Positions 1 through 10,208 of a stretch of 64,000 nt of DNA are shown in pieces. Origin of the DNA: Auanema rhodensis (lineage: Eukaryota > Nematoda > Chromadorea > Rhabditida > Rhabditidae). Where the stretch lies: assembly GCA_964057225.1 (NCBI GenBank), contig OZ059897.1:62001-126000 (forward strand). The letters run 5' to 3'. The notes beneath the pieces are model-generated. The model ran no database searches and was not told the origin of the DNA. It saw nothing but the letters and a program-made list of their open reading frames with translations. Numbering within the stretch: the stretch's first letter is position 1; each line of letters opens with the position of its first letter. The position numbers were made by a program, and so were the translations under genes.

Positions 1-2
1 AC

Positions 3-10
3 ATCACGTG
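3..10 (+). other. ATCACGTG motif, one per monomer
   Basis: Each monomer carries ATCACGTG at positions 3-10. It contains the palindromic G-box/E-box core CACGTG and matches the budding-yeast centromere element I consensus RTCACRTG. Rare variants occur: g8a gives ATCACATG (12152, 13208, 27464), which still fits that consensus. c5t (20773, 36261) and g10a (for example 54218, 57034, 59674, 62138) break it. Whether any bHLH or bZIP protein binds here is unknown. The motif is seen; the function is not. Confidence 0.6.
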
Positions 11-14
11 TACA

Positions 15-34
15 TTTAATTAGCATAAATTAAA
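15..34 (+). other. AT-rich inverted repeat (7-bp arms, 6-base loop)
   Basis: TTTAATT (15-21) and AATTAAA (28-34) are exact reverse complements around a six-base spacer. The element is repeated in every monomer and is one of the least variable parts of the unit. Rare exceptions are the substitution near 17813, another at about 35585 and one in the 8977 monomer. It could extrude as a small cruciform or form a hairpin in a transcript. This is only a sequence observation. Confidence 0.6.
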
Positions 35-54
35 GTTCACGTAAATTTCAAAGT

Positions 55-67
55 CATGGTTACCATG
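55..67 (+). other. CATGGT-T-ACCATG dyad, one per monomer
   Basis: Six-base arms CATGGT and ACCATG flank a single T, giving a near-perfect 13-base dyad that contains a GGTTACC restriction-type site. It sits just before the most informative variable sites (68 and 70). Occasional substitutions hit an arm: g58a (17482, 32266 and others), c64g (44768, 46176, 49344) and g67a (10275, 24531, 40019). Dyad symmetry is a recognised property of centromeric satellites that lack CENP-B boxes. I see no CENP-B box in this monomer. Confidence 0.6.
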
Positions 68-80
68 CACCAATATCAAT

Positions 81-94
81 AAAAATTTGTTTTT
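81..94 (+). other. A/T tract pair (possible intrinsic bend)
   Basis: AAAAATTTG followed by five T residues gives two homopolymeric tracts within about 14 bases of every monomer. Such tracts favour DNA curvature and nucleosome phasing. Variants here are few and inherited within HOR families: a81g, t87a, t91g and t94a. Phasing by this element is inferred. Confidence 0.45.
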
Positions 95-146
95 AGACTA
101 ATATGGACATGGGGAATCTAATTTTGAAAACCGCATCTCTTTATCT

Positions 147-156
147 TTCACGTGAA
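147..156 (+). other. TTCACGTGAA perfect palindrome, one per monomer
   Basis: This ten-base perfect palindrome is centred on a second CACGTG per monomer. It is nearly invariant: I noticed breaks only at 42741 and 42917 (c149a in two adjacent monomers), at 46795 (an arm base) and at 52776 (g152t). With the ACGT cores at 6 and 39, each unit has three ACGT cores starting at 6, 39 and 150, spaced 33, 111 and 32 bases. The first and last gaps are about three helical turns. Confidence 0.6.
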
Positions 157-352
157 GCGAGTTACATACCAAGTGCACATCACGTGTACATTTAATTAGC
201 ATAAATTAAAGTTCACGTAAATTTCAAAGTCATGGTTACCATGCACCAATATCAATAAAAATTTGTTTTTAGACTAATATGGACATGAGGAATCTAATTT
301 TGAAAACTGCATCTCTTCATCTTTCACGTGAAGCGAGTTACATACCAAGTGC

Positions 353-2112
353 ACATCACGTGTACATTTAATTAGCATAAATTAAAGTTCACGTAAATTT
401 CAAAGTCATGGTTACCATGCACCAATATCAATAAAAATTTGTTTTTAGACTAATATGGACATGGGGAATCTAATTTTGAAAACCGCATCTCTTCATCTTT
501 CACGTGAAGCGAGTTACATACCAAGTGCACATCACGTGTACATTTAATTAGCATAAATTAAAGTTCACGTAAATTTCAAAGTCATGGTTACCATGCACCA
601 ATATCAATAAAAATTTGTTTTTAGACTAATATGGACATGGGGAATCTAATTTTGAAAACCGCATCTCTTCATCTTTCACGTGAAGCGAGTTACATACCAA
701 GTGCACATCACGTGTACATTTAATTAGCATAAATTAAAGTTCACGTAAATTTCAAAGTCATGGTTACCATGCACCAATATCAATAAAAATTTGTTTTTAG
801 ACTAATATGGACATGGGGAATCTAATTTTGAAAACCGCATCTCTTTATCTTTCACGTGAAGCGAGTTACATACCAAGTGCACATCACGTGTACATTTAAT
901 TAGCATAAATTAAAGTTCACGTAAATTTCAAAGTCATGGTTACCATGAACCAATATCAATAAAAATTTGTTTTTAGACTAATATGGACATGGGGAATCTA
1001 ATTTTGAAAACCGCATCTCTTTATCTTTCACGTGAAGCAAGTTACATACCAAGTGCACATCACGTGTACATTTAATTAGCATAAATTAAAGTTCACGTAA
1101 ATTTCAAAGTCATGGTTACCATGCACCAATATCAATAAAAATTTGTTTTTAGACTAATATGGACATGAGGAATCTAATTTTGAAAACCGCATCTCTTTAT
1201 CTTTCACGTGAAGCGAGTTACATACCAAGTGCACATCACGTGTACATTTAATTAGCATAAATTAAAGTTCACGTAAATTTCAAAGTCATGGTTACCATGC
1301 ACCAATATCAATAAAAATTTGTTTTTAGACTAATATGGACATGGGGAATCTAATTTTGAAAACCGCATCTCTTCATCTTTCACGTGAAGCGAGTTACATA
1401 CCAAGTGCACATCACGTGTACATTTAATTAGCATAAATTAAAGTTCACGTAAATTTCAAAGTCATGGTTACCATGCACCAATATCAATAAAAATTTGTTT
1501 TTAGACTAATATGGACATGGGGAATCTAATTTTGAAAACCGCATCTCTTCATCTTTCACGTGAAGCGAGTTACATACCAAGTGCACATCACGTGTACATT
1601 TAATTAGCATAAATTAAAGTTCACGTAAATTTCAAAGTCATGGTTACCATGCACCAATATCAATAAAAATTTGTTTTTAGACTAATATGGACATGGGGAA
1701 TCTAATTTTGAAAACCGCATCTCTTTATCTTTCACGTGAAGCGAGTTACATACCAAGTGCACATCACGTGTACATTTAATTAGCATAAATTAAAGTTCAC
1801 GTAAATTTCAAAGTCATGGTTACCATGAACCAATATCAATAAAAATTTGTTTTTAGACTAATATGGACATGGGGAATCTAATTTTGAAAACCGCATCTCT
1901 TTATCTTTCACGTGAAGCAAGTTACATACCAAGTGCACATCACGTGTACATTTAATTAGCATAAATTAAAGTTCACGTAAATTTCAAAGTCATGGTTACC
2001 ATGCACCAATATCAATAAAAATTTGTTTTTAGACTAATATGGACATGAGGAATCTAATTTTGAAAACCGCATCTCTTTATCTTTCACGTGAAGCGAGTTA
2101 CATACCAAGTGC
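353..2112 (+). repeat. 5-monomer HOR, two tandem copies (880 bp each)
   Basis: Monomers at 353-1232 and 1233-2112 carry the same barcode in order: two t142c units, a consensus-like unit, a c68a+g159a unit, and a g112a unit. The preceding monomer (177-352) has g112a together with c132t and t142c, a combination not found in the later g112a monomers, so it looks recombinant. Simple tandem duplication by unequal exchange explains the pair. Confidence 0.85.
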
Positions 2113-2640
2113 ACATCACGTGTACATTTAATTAGCATAAATTAAAGTTCACGTAAATTTCAAAGTCATGGTTACCATGAACCAATATCAATAAAAATTT
2201 GTTTTTAGACTAATATGGACATGGGGAATCTAATTTTGAAAACCGCATCTCTTTATCTTTCACGTGAAGCGAGTTACATACCAAGTGCACATCACGTGTA
2301 CATTTAATTAGCATAAATTAAAGTTCACGTAAATTTCAAAGTCATGGTTACCATGAACCAATATCAATAAAAATTTGTTTTTAGACTAATATGGACATGG
2401 GGAATCTAATTTTGAAAACCGCATCTCTTTATCTTTCACGTGAAGCGAGTTACATACCAAGTGCACATCACGTGTACATTTAATTAGCATAAATTAAAGT
2501 TCACGTAAATTTCAAAGTCATGGTTACCATGCACCAATATCAATAAAAATTTGTTTTTAGACTAATATGGACATGGGGAATCTAATTTTGAAAACCGCAT
2601 CTCTTTATCTTTCACGTGAAGCGAGTAACATACCAAGTGC
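1761..2640 (+). repeat. Five-monomer cassette, copy 1
   Basis: The barcode is c68a+g159a, g112a, c68a, c68a, t163a. The same ordered cassette recurs at 4225-5104, 6689-7568, 19713-20592 and 35201-36080. The first three are exactly 14 monomers (2,464 bases) apart. Its first two monomers are also the end of the second 5-monomer HOR copy, so this is where the two periodicities meet. Confidence 0.85.
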
Positions 2641-4224
2641 ACATCACGTGTACATTTAATTAGCATAAATTAAAGTTCACGTAAATTTCAAAGTCATGGT
2701 TACCATGCACCAATATCAATAAAAATTTGTTTTTAGACTAATATGGACATGGGGAATCTAATTTTGAAAACCGCATCTCTTTATCTTTCACGTGAAGCGA
2801 GTTACATACCAAGTGCACATCACGTGTACATTTAATTAGCATAAATTAAAGTTCACGTAAATTTCAAAGTCATGGTTACCATGCACCAATATCAATAAAA
2901 ATTTGTTTTTAGACTAATATGGACATGGGGAATCTAATTTTGAAAACCGCATCTCTTTATCTTTCACGTGAAGCGAGTTACATACCAAGTGCACATCACG
3001 TGTACATTTAATTAGCATAAATTAAAGTTCACGTAAATTTCAAAGTCATGGTTACCATGCACCAATATCAATAAAAATTTGTTTTTAGACTAATATGGAC
3101 ATGGGGAATCTAATTTTGAAAACCGCATCTCTTTATCTTTCACGTGAAGCAAGTTACATACCAAGTGCACATCACGTGTACATTTAATTAGCATAAATTA
3201 AAGTTCACGTAAATTTCAAAGTCATGGTTACCATGCACCAATATCAATAAAAATTTGTTTTTAGACTAATATGGACATGGGGAATCTAATTTTGAAAACC
3301 GCATCTCTTTATCTTTCACGTGAAGCGAGTTACATACCAAGTGCACATCACGTGTACATTTAATTAGCATAAATTAAAGTTCACGTAAATTTCAAAGTCA
3401 TGGTTACCATGAACCAATATCAATAAAAATTTGTTTTTAGACTAATATGGACATGGGGAATCTAATTTTGAAAACCGCATCTCTTTATCTTTCACGTGAA
3501 GCAAGTTACATACCAAGTGCACATCACGTGTACATTTAATTAGCATAAATTAAAGTTCACGTAAATTTCAAAGTCATGGTTACCATGCACCAATATCAAT
3601 AAAAATTTGTTTTTAGACTAATATGGACATGAGGAATCTAATTTTGAAAACCGCATCTCTTTATCTTTCACGTGAAGCGAGTTACATACCAAGTGCACAT
3701 CACGTGTACATTTAATTAGCATAAATTAAAGTTCACGTAAATTTCAAAGTCATGGTTACCATGAACCAATATCAATAAAAATTTGTTTTTAGACTAATAT
3801 GGACATGGGGAATCTAATTTTGAAAACCGCATCTCTTTATCTTTCACGTGAAGCGAGTTACATACCAAGTGCACATCACGTGTACATTTAATTAGCATAA
3901 ATTAAAGTTCACGTAAATTTCAAAGTCATGGTTACCATGCACCAATATCAATAAAAATTTGTTTTTAGACTAATATGGACATGGGGAATCTAATTTTGAA
4001 AACCGCATCTCTTTATCTTTCACGTGAAGCGAGTTACATACCAAGTGCACATCACGTGTACATTTAATTAGCATAAATTAAAGTTCACGTAAATTTCAAA
4101 GTCATGGTTACCATGCACCAATATCAATAAAAATTTGTTTTTAGACTAATATGGACATGGGGAATCTAATTTTGAAAACCGCATCTCTTTATCTTTCACG
4201 TGAAGCGAGTTACATACCAAGTGC
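2641..4224 (+). repeat. Nine monomers between cassette copies 1 and 2
   Basis: These are mostly consensus-like monomers, with a g159a unit at 2993 and a c68a+g159a / g112a / c68a triplet at 3345-3872. That triplet repeats five monomers later at 4225. Nothing other than satellite is present. Confidence 0.8.
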
Positions 4225-5984
4225 ACATCACGTGTACATTTAATTAGCATAAATTAAAGTTCACGTAAATTTCAAAGTCATGGTTACCATGAACCAATAT
4301 CAATAAAAATTTGTTTTTAGACTAATATGGACATGGGGAATCTAATTTTGAAAACCGCATCTCTTTATCTTTCACGTGAAGCAAGTTACATACCAAGTGC
4401 ACATCACGTGTACATTTAATTAGCATAAATTAAAGTTCACGTAAATTTCAAAGTCATGGTTACCATGCACCAATATCAATAAAAATTTGTTTTTAGACTA
4501 ATATGGACATGAGGAATCTAATTTTGAAAACCGCATCTCTTTATCTTTCACGTGAAGCGAGTTACATACCAAGTGCACATCACGTGTACATTTAATTAGC
4601 ATAAATTAAAGTTCACGTAAATTTCAAAGTCATGGTTACCATGAACCAATATCAATAAAAATTTGTTTTTAGACTAATATGGACATGGGGAATCTAATTT
4701 TGAAAACCGCATCTCTTTATCTTTCACGTGAAGCGAGTTACATACCAAGTGCACATCACGTGTACATTTAATTAGCATAAATTAAAGTTCACGTAAATTT
4801 CAAAGTCATGGTTACCATGAACCAATATCAATAAAAATTTGTTTTTAGACTAATATGGACATGGGGAATCTAATTTTGAAAACCGCATCTCTTTATCTTT
4901 CACGTGAAGCGAGTTACATACCAAGTGCACATCACGTGTACATTTAATTAGCATAAATTAAAGTTCACGTAAATTTCAAAGTCATGGTTACCATGCACCA
5001 ATATCAATAAAAATTTGTTTTTAGACTAATATGGACATGGGGAATCTAATTTTGAAAACCGCATCTCTTTATCTTTCACGTGAAGCGAGTAACATACCAA
5101 GTGCACATCACGTGTACATTTAATTAGCATAAATTAAAGTTCACGTAAATTTCAAAGTCATGGTTACCATGCACCAATATCAATAAAAATTTGTTTTTAG
5201 ACTAATATGGACATGGGGAATCTAATTTTGAAAACCGCATCTCTTCATCTTTCACGTGAAGCGAGTAACATACCAAGTGCACATCACGTGTACATTTAAT
5301 TAGCATAAATTAAAGTTCACGTAAATTTCAAAGTCATGGTTACCATGCACCAATATCAATAAAAATTTGTTTTTAGACTAATATGGACATGGGGAATCTA
5401 ATTTTGAAAACCGCATCTCTTTATCTTTCACGTGAAGCGAGTTACATACCAAGTGCACATCACGTGTACATTTAATTAGCATAAATTAAAGTTCACGTAA
5501 ATTTCAAAGTCATGGTTACCATGCACCAATATCAATAAAAATTTGTTTTTAGACTAATATGGACATGGGGAATCTAATTTTGAAAACCGCATCTCTTCAT
5601 CTTTCACGTGAAGCGAGTTACATACCAAGTGCACATCACGTGTACATTTAATTAGCATAAATTAAAGTTCACGTAAATTTCAAAGTCATGGTTACCATGC
5701 ACCAATATCAATAAAAATTTGTTTTTAGACTAATATGGACATGTGGAATCTAATTTTGAAAACCGCATCTCTTCATCTTTCACGTGAAGCGAGTTACATA
5801 CCAAGTGCACATCACGTGTACATTTAATTAGCATAAATTAAAGTTCACGTAAATTTCAAAGTCATGGTTACCATGCACCAATATCAATAAAAATTTGTTT
5901 TTAGACTAATATGGACATGGGGAATCTAATTTTGAAAACCGCATCTCTTCATCTTTCACGTGAAGCGAGTTACATACCAAGTGC
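4225..5984 (+). repeat. 10-monomer HOR block, copy 1 (14-monomer period)
   Basis: The barcode is c68a+g159a, g112a, c68a, c68a, t163a, t142c+t163a, consensus-like, t142c, g112t+t142c, t142c. The block matches 6689-8448 monomer for monomer at an offset of 2,464 bases. The first five monomers are cassette copy 2. Confidence 0.85.
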
Positions 5985-6864
5985 ACATCACGTGTACATT
6001 TAATTAGCATAAATTAAAGTTCACGTAAATTTCAAAGTCATGGTTACCATGAACCAATATCAATAAAAATTTGTTTTTAGACTAATATGGACATGGGGAA
6101 TCTAATTTTGAAAACCGCATCTCTTTATCTTTCACGTGAAGCAAGTTACATACCAAGTGCACATCACGTGTACATTTAATTAGCATAAATTAAAGTTCAC
6201 GTAAATTTCAAAGTCATGGTTACCATGCACCAATATCAATAAAAATTTGTTTTTAGACTAATATGGACATGGGGAATCTAATTTTGAAAACCGCATCTCT
6301 TCATCTTTCACGTGAAGCGAGTTACATACCAAGTGCACATCACGTGTACATTTAATTAGCATAAATTAAAGTTCACGTAAATTTCAAAGTCATGGTTACC
6401 ATGCACCAATATCAATAAAAATTTGTTTTTAGACTAATATGGACATGTGGAATCTAATTTTGAAAACCGCATCTCTTCATCTTTCACGTGAAGCGAGTTA
6501 CATACCAAGTGCACATCACGTGTACATTTAATTAGCATAAATTAAAGTTCACGTAAATTTCAAAGTCATGGTTACCATGCACCAATATCAATAAAAATTT
6601 GTTTTTAGACTAATATGGACATGGGGAATCTAATTTTGAAAACCGCATCTCTTCATCTTTCACGTGAAGCGAGTTACATACCAAGTGCACATCACGTGTA
6701 CATTTAATTAGCATAAATTAAAGTTCACGTAAATTTCAAAGTCATGGTTACCATGAACCAATATCAATAAAAATTTGTTTTTAGACTAATATGGACATGG
6801 GGAATCTAATTTTGAAAACCGCATCTCTTTATCTTTCACGTGAAGCAAGTTACATACCAAGTGC
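5457..6864 (+). repeat. 4-monomer tandem duplication (704 bp x 2)
   Basis: 5457-6160 and 6161-6864 both read t142c, g112t+t142c, t142c, c68a+g159a. The insertion of four monomers stretches the local period from 10 to 14. It therefore explains why cassette copies 2 and 3 are 14 units apart. Confidence 0.85.
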
Positions 6865-8448
6865 ACATCACGTGTACATTTAATTAGCATAAATTAAAGT
6901 TCACGTAAATTTCAAAGTCATGGTTACCATGCACCAATATCAATAAAAATTTGTTTTTAGACTAATATGGACATGAGGAATCTAATTTTGAAAACCGCAT
7001 CTCTTTATCTTTCACGTGAAGCGAGTTACATACCAAGTGCACATCACGTGTACATTTAATTAGCATAAATTAAAGTTCACGTAAATTTCAAAGTCATGGT
7101 TACCATGAACCAATATCAATAAAAATTTGTTTTTAGACTAATATGGACATGGGGAATCTAATTTTGAAAACCGCATCTCTTTATCTTTCACGTGAAGCGA
7201 GTTACATACCAAGTGCACATCACGTGTACATTTAATTAGCATAAATTAAAGTTCACGTAAATTTCAAAGTCATGGTTACCATGAACCAATATCAATAAAA
7301 ATTTGTTTTTAGACTAATATGGACATGGGGAATCTAATTTTGAAAACCGCATCTCTTTATCTTTCACGTGAAGCGAGTTACATACCAAGTGCACATCACG
7401 TGTACATTTAATTAGCATAAATTAAAGTTCACGTAAATTTCAAAGTCATGGTTACCATGCACCAATATCAATAAAAATTTGTTTTTAGACTAATATGGAC
7501 ATGGGGAATCTAATTTTGAAAACCGCATCTCTTTATCTTTCACGTGAAGCGAGTAACATACCAAGTGCACATCACGTGTACATTTAATTAGCATAAATTA
7601 AAGTTCACGTAAATTTCAAAGTCATGGTTACCATGCACCAATATCAATAAAAATTTGTTTTTAGACTAATATGGACATGGGGAATCTAATTTTGAAAACC
7701 GCATCTCTTCATCTTTCACGTGAAGCGAGTAACATACCAAGTGCACATCACGTGTACATTTAATTAGCATAAATTAAAGTTCACGTAAATTTCAAAGTCA
7801 TGGTTACCATGCACCAATATCAATAAAAATTTGTTTTTAGACTAATATGGACATGGGGAATCTAATTTTGAAAACCGCATCTCTTTATCTTTCACGTGAA
7901 GCGAGTTACATACCAAGTGCACATCACGTGTACATTTAATTAGCATAAATTAAAGTTCACGTAAATTTCAAAGTCATGGTTACCATGCACCAATATCAAT
8001 AAAAATTTGTTTTTAGACTAATATGGACATGGGGAATCTAATTTTGAAAACCGCATCTCTTCATCTTTCACGTGAAGCGAGTTACATACCAAGTGCACAT
8101 CACGTGTACATTTAATTAGCATAAATTAAAGTTCACGTAAATTTCAAAGTCATGGTTACCATGCACCAATATCAATAAAAATTTGTTTTTAGACTAATAT
8201 GGACATGTGGAATCTAATTTTGAAAACCGCATCTCTTCATCTTTCACGTGAAGCGAGTTACATACCAAGTGCACATCACGTGTACATTTAATTAGCATAA
8301 ATTAAAGTTCACGTAAATTTCAAAGTCATGGTTACCATGCACCAATATCAATAAAAATTTGTTTTTAGACTAATATGGACATGGGGAATCTAATTTTGAA
8401 AACCGCATCTCTTCATCTTTCACGTGAAGCGAGTTACATACCAAGTGC
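6689..8448 (+). repeat. 10-monomer HOR block, copy 2
   Basis: This is the second copy of the 4225-5984 block with the same variant order, including the distinctive t142c+t163a double variant near 7710-7730 and g112t at about 8208. Its first five monomers are cassette copy 3. Confidence 0.85.
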
Positions 8449-8976
8449 ACATCACGTGTACATTTAATTAGCATAAATTAAAGTTCACGTAAATTTCAAA
8501 GTCATGGTTACCATGCACCAATATCAATAAAAATTTGTTTTTAGACTAATATGGACATGGGGAATCTAATTTTGAAAACCGCATCTCTTTATCTTTCACG
8601 TGAAGCGAGTTACATACCAAGTGCACATCACGTGTACATTTAATTAGCATAAATTAAAGTTCACGTAAATTTCAAAGTCATGGTTACCATGCACCAATAT
8701 CAATAAAAATTTGTTTTTAGACTAATATGGACATGGGGAATCTAATTTTGAAAACCGCATCTCTTTATCTTTCACGTGAAGCGAGTTACATACCAAGTGC
8801 ACATCACGTGTACATTTAATTAGCATAAATTAAAGTTCACGTAAATTTCAAAGTCATGGTTACCATGAACCAATATCAATAAAAATTTGTTTTTAGACTA
8901 ATATGGACATGGGGAATCTAATTTTGAAAACCGCATCTCTTTATTTTTCACGTGAAGCGAGTTACATACCAAGTGC
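8097..8976 (+). repeat. 5-monomer block matching 10385-11264 (13-monomer offset)
   Basis: The barcode is g112t+t142c, t142c, two consensus-like units, then c68a+c145t. The same order occurs 2,288 bases later at 10385-11264. The next unit here (8977) combines a45c and t163a, which sit in two successive monomers (11265 and 11441) in the other copy. Confidence 0.8.
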
Positions 8977-9152
8977 ACATCACGTGTACATTTAATTAGC
9001 ATAAGTTAAAGTTCACGTAACTTTCACAGTCATGGTTACCATGCACCAATATCAATAAAAATTTGTTTTTAGACTAATATGGACATGGGGAATCTAATTT
9101 TGAAAACCGCATCTCTTTATCTTTCACGTGAAGCGAGTAACATACCAAGTGC
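8977..9152 (+). repeat. Chimeric monomer with several private substitutions
   Basis: The left half has a45c and the right half has t163a. In the related block these mark two neighbouring monomers (11265 and 11441). A one-monomer in-register deletion joining the left part of one to the right part of the next would produce this unit. It also has private substitutions near 9005 and 9027, more than most neighbours. Confidence 0.65.
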
Positions 9153-10208
9153 ACATCACGTGTACATTTAATTAGCATAAATTAAAGTTCACGTAAATTT
9201 CAAAGTCATGGTTACCATGCACCAATATCAATAAAAATTTGTTTTTAGACTAATATGGACATGGGGAATCTAATTTTGAAAACCGCATCTCTTTATCTTT
9301 CACGTGAAGCGAGTTACATACCAAGTGCACATCACGTGTACATTTAATTAGCATAAATTAAAGTTCACGTAAATTTCAAAGTCATGGTTACCATGCACCA
9401 ATATCAATAAAAATTTGTTTTTAGACTGATATGGACATGGGGAATCTAATTTTGAAAACCGCATCTCTTCATCTTTCACGTGAAGCGAGTTACATACCAA
9501 GTGCACATCACGTGTACATTTAATTAGCATAAATTAAAGTTCACGTAAATTTCAAAGTCATGGTTACCATGCACCAATATCAATAAAAATTTGTTTTTAG
9601 ACTAATATGGACATGGGGAATCTAATTTTGAAAACCGCATCTCTTTATCTTTCACGTGAAGCGAGTTACATACCAAGTGCACATCACGTGTACATTTAAT
9701 TAGCATAAATTAAAGTTCACGTAAATTTCAAAGTCATGGTTACCATGAACCAATATCAATAAAAATTTGTTTTTAGACTAATATGGACATGGGGAATCTA
9801 ATTTTGAAAACCGCATCTCTTTATTTTTCACGTGAAGCGAGTTACATACCAAGTGCACATCACGTGTACATTTAATTAGCATAAATTAAAGTTCACGTAA
9901 CTTTCAAAGTCATGGTTACCATGCACCAATATCAATAAAAATTTGTTTTTAGACTAATATGGACATGGGGAATCTAATTTTGAAAACCGCATCTCTTTAT
10001 CTTTCACGTGAAGCGAGTTACATACCAAGTGCACATCACGTGTACATTTAATTAGCATAAATTAAAGTTCACGTAACTTTCAAAGTCATGGTTACCATGC
10101 ACCAATATCAATAAAAATTTGTTTTTAGACTAATATGGACATGGGGAATCTAATTTTGAAAACCGCATCACTTTATCTTTCACGTGAAGCGAGTTACATA
10201 CCAAGTGC
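9153..10208 (+). repeat. 6-monomer block, copy 1 (carries a100g)
   Basis: The barcode is consensus-like, a100g+t142c, consensus-like, c68a+c145t, a45c, a45c+t138a. The same six monomers occur at 14961-16016 (33-monomer offset) and 29217-30272 (a further 81 monomers). The a100g base at 9428 is a rare tag shared by all three copies. It removes a minus-strand TAG, which opens a 60-codon reading frame with no other sign of coding. Confidence 0.85.

Larger units (their letters stand above)
1..176 (+). repeat. Representative satellite monomer (phase used here)
   Basis: This copy carries the majority base at essentially all sites and serves as the coordinate reference. Landmarks are ATCACGTG at 3-10, an AT-rich inverted repeat at 15-34, an ACGT core at 39-42, a CATGGT/ACCATG dyad at 55-67 (including a GGTTACC site), A/T tracts at 81-94, the CCGC tetramer at 131-134, a TTCACGTGAA palindrome at 147-156, and GTGCAC across the unit junction (173 to base 2 of the next unit). 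It has five CpG dinucleotides (8, 41, 133, 152 and 159 mark their G). Sites that vary repeatedly across the array are 8, 10, 35, 38, 45, 53/55, 58, 68, 70, 87, 100, 107, 112, 132, 133, 138, 142, 143, 145, 146, 159, 163, 170, 171, 174 and 175. Positions 11-34 and 147-158 vary little. Confidence 0.95.

Noticed and set aside
95-114. Resemblance of the AATATGGACATGG stretch to part of the Arabidopsis 178-bp centromere repeat as I recall it
   Set aside because: Only a short imperfect match from memory, with no similarity I could see over the rest of the unit. It is not enough to assign a family or lineage.
9348-9530. 60-codon minus-strand ORF, also at 15156-15338 and 29412-29594
   Set aside because: It lies wholly in satellite monomers, exists only because of one stop-removing substitution, spans just over one repeat unit, and has no coding signature. 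The three copies are explained by array duplication.
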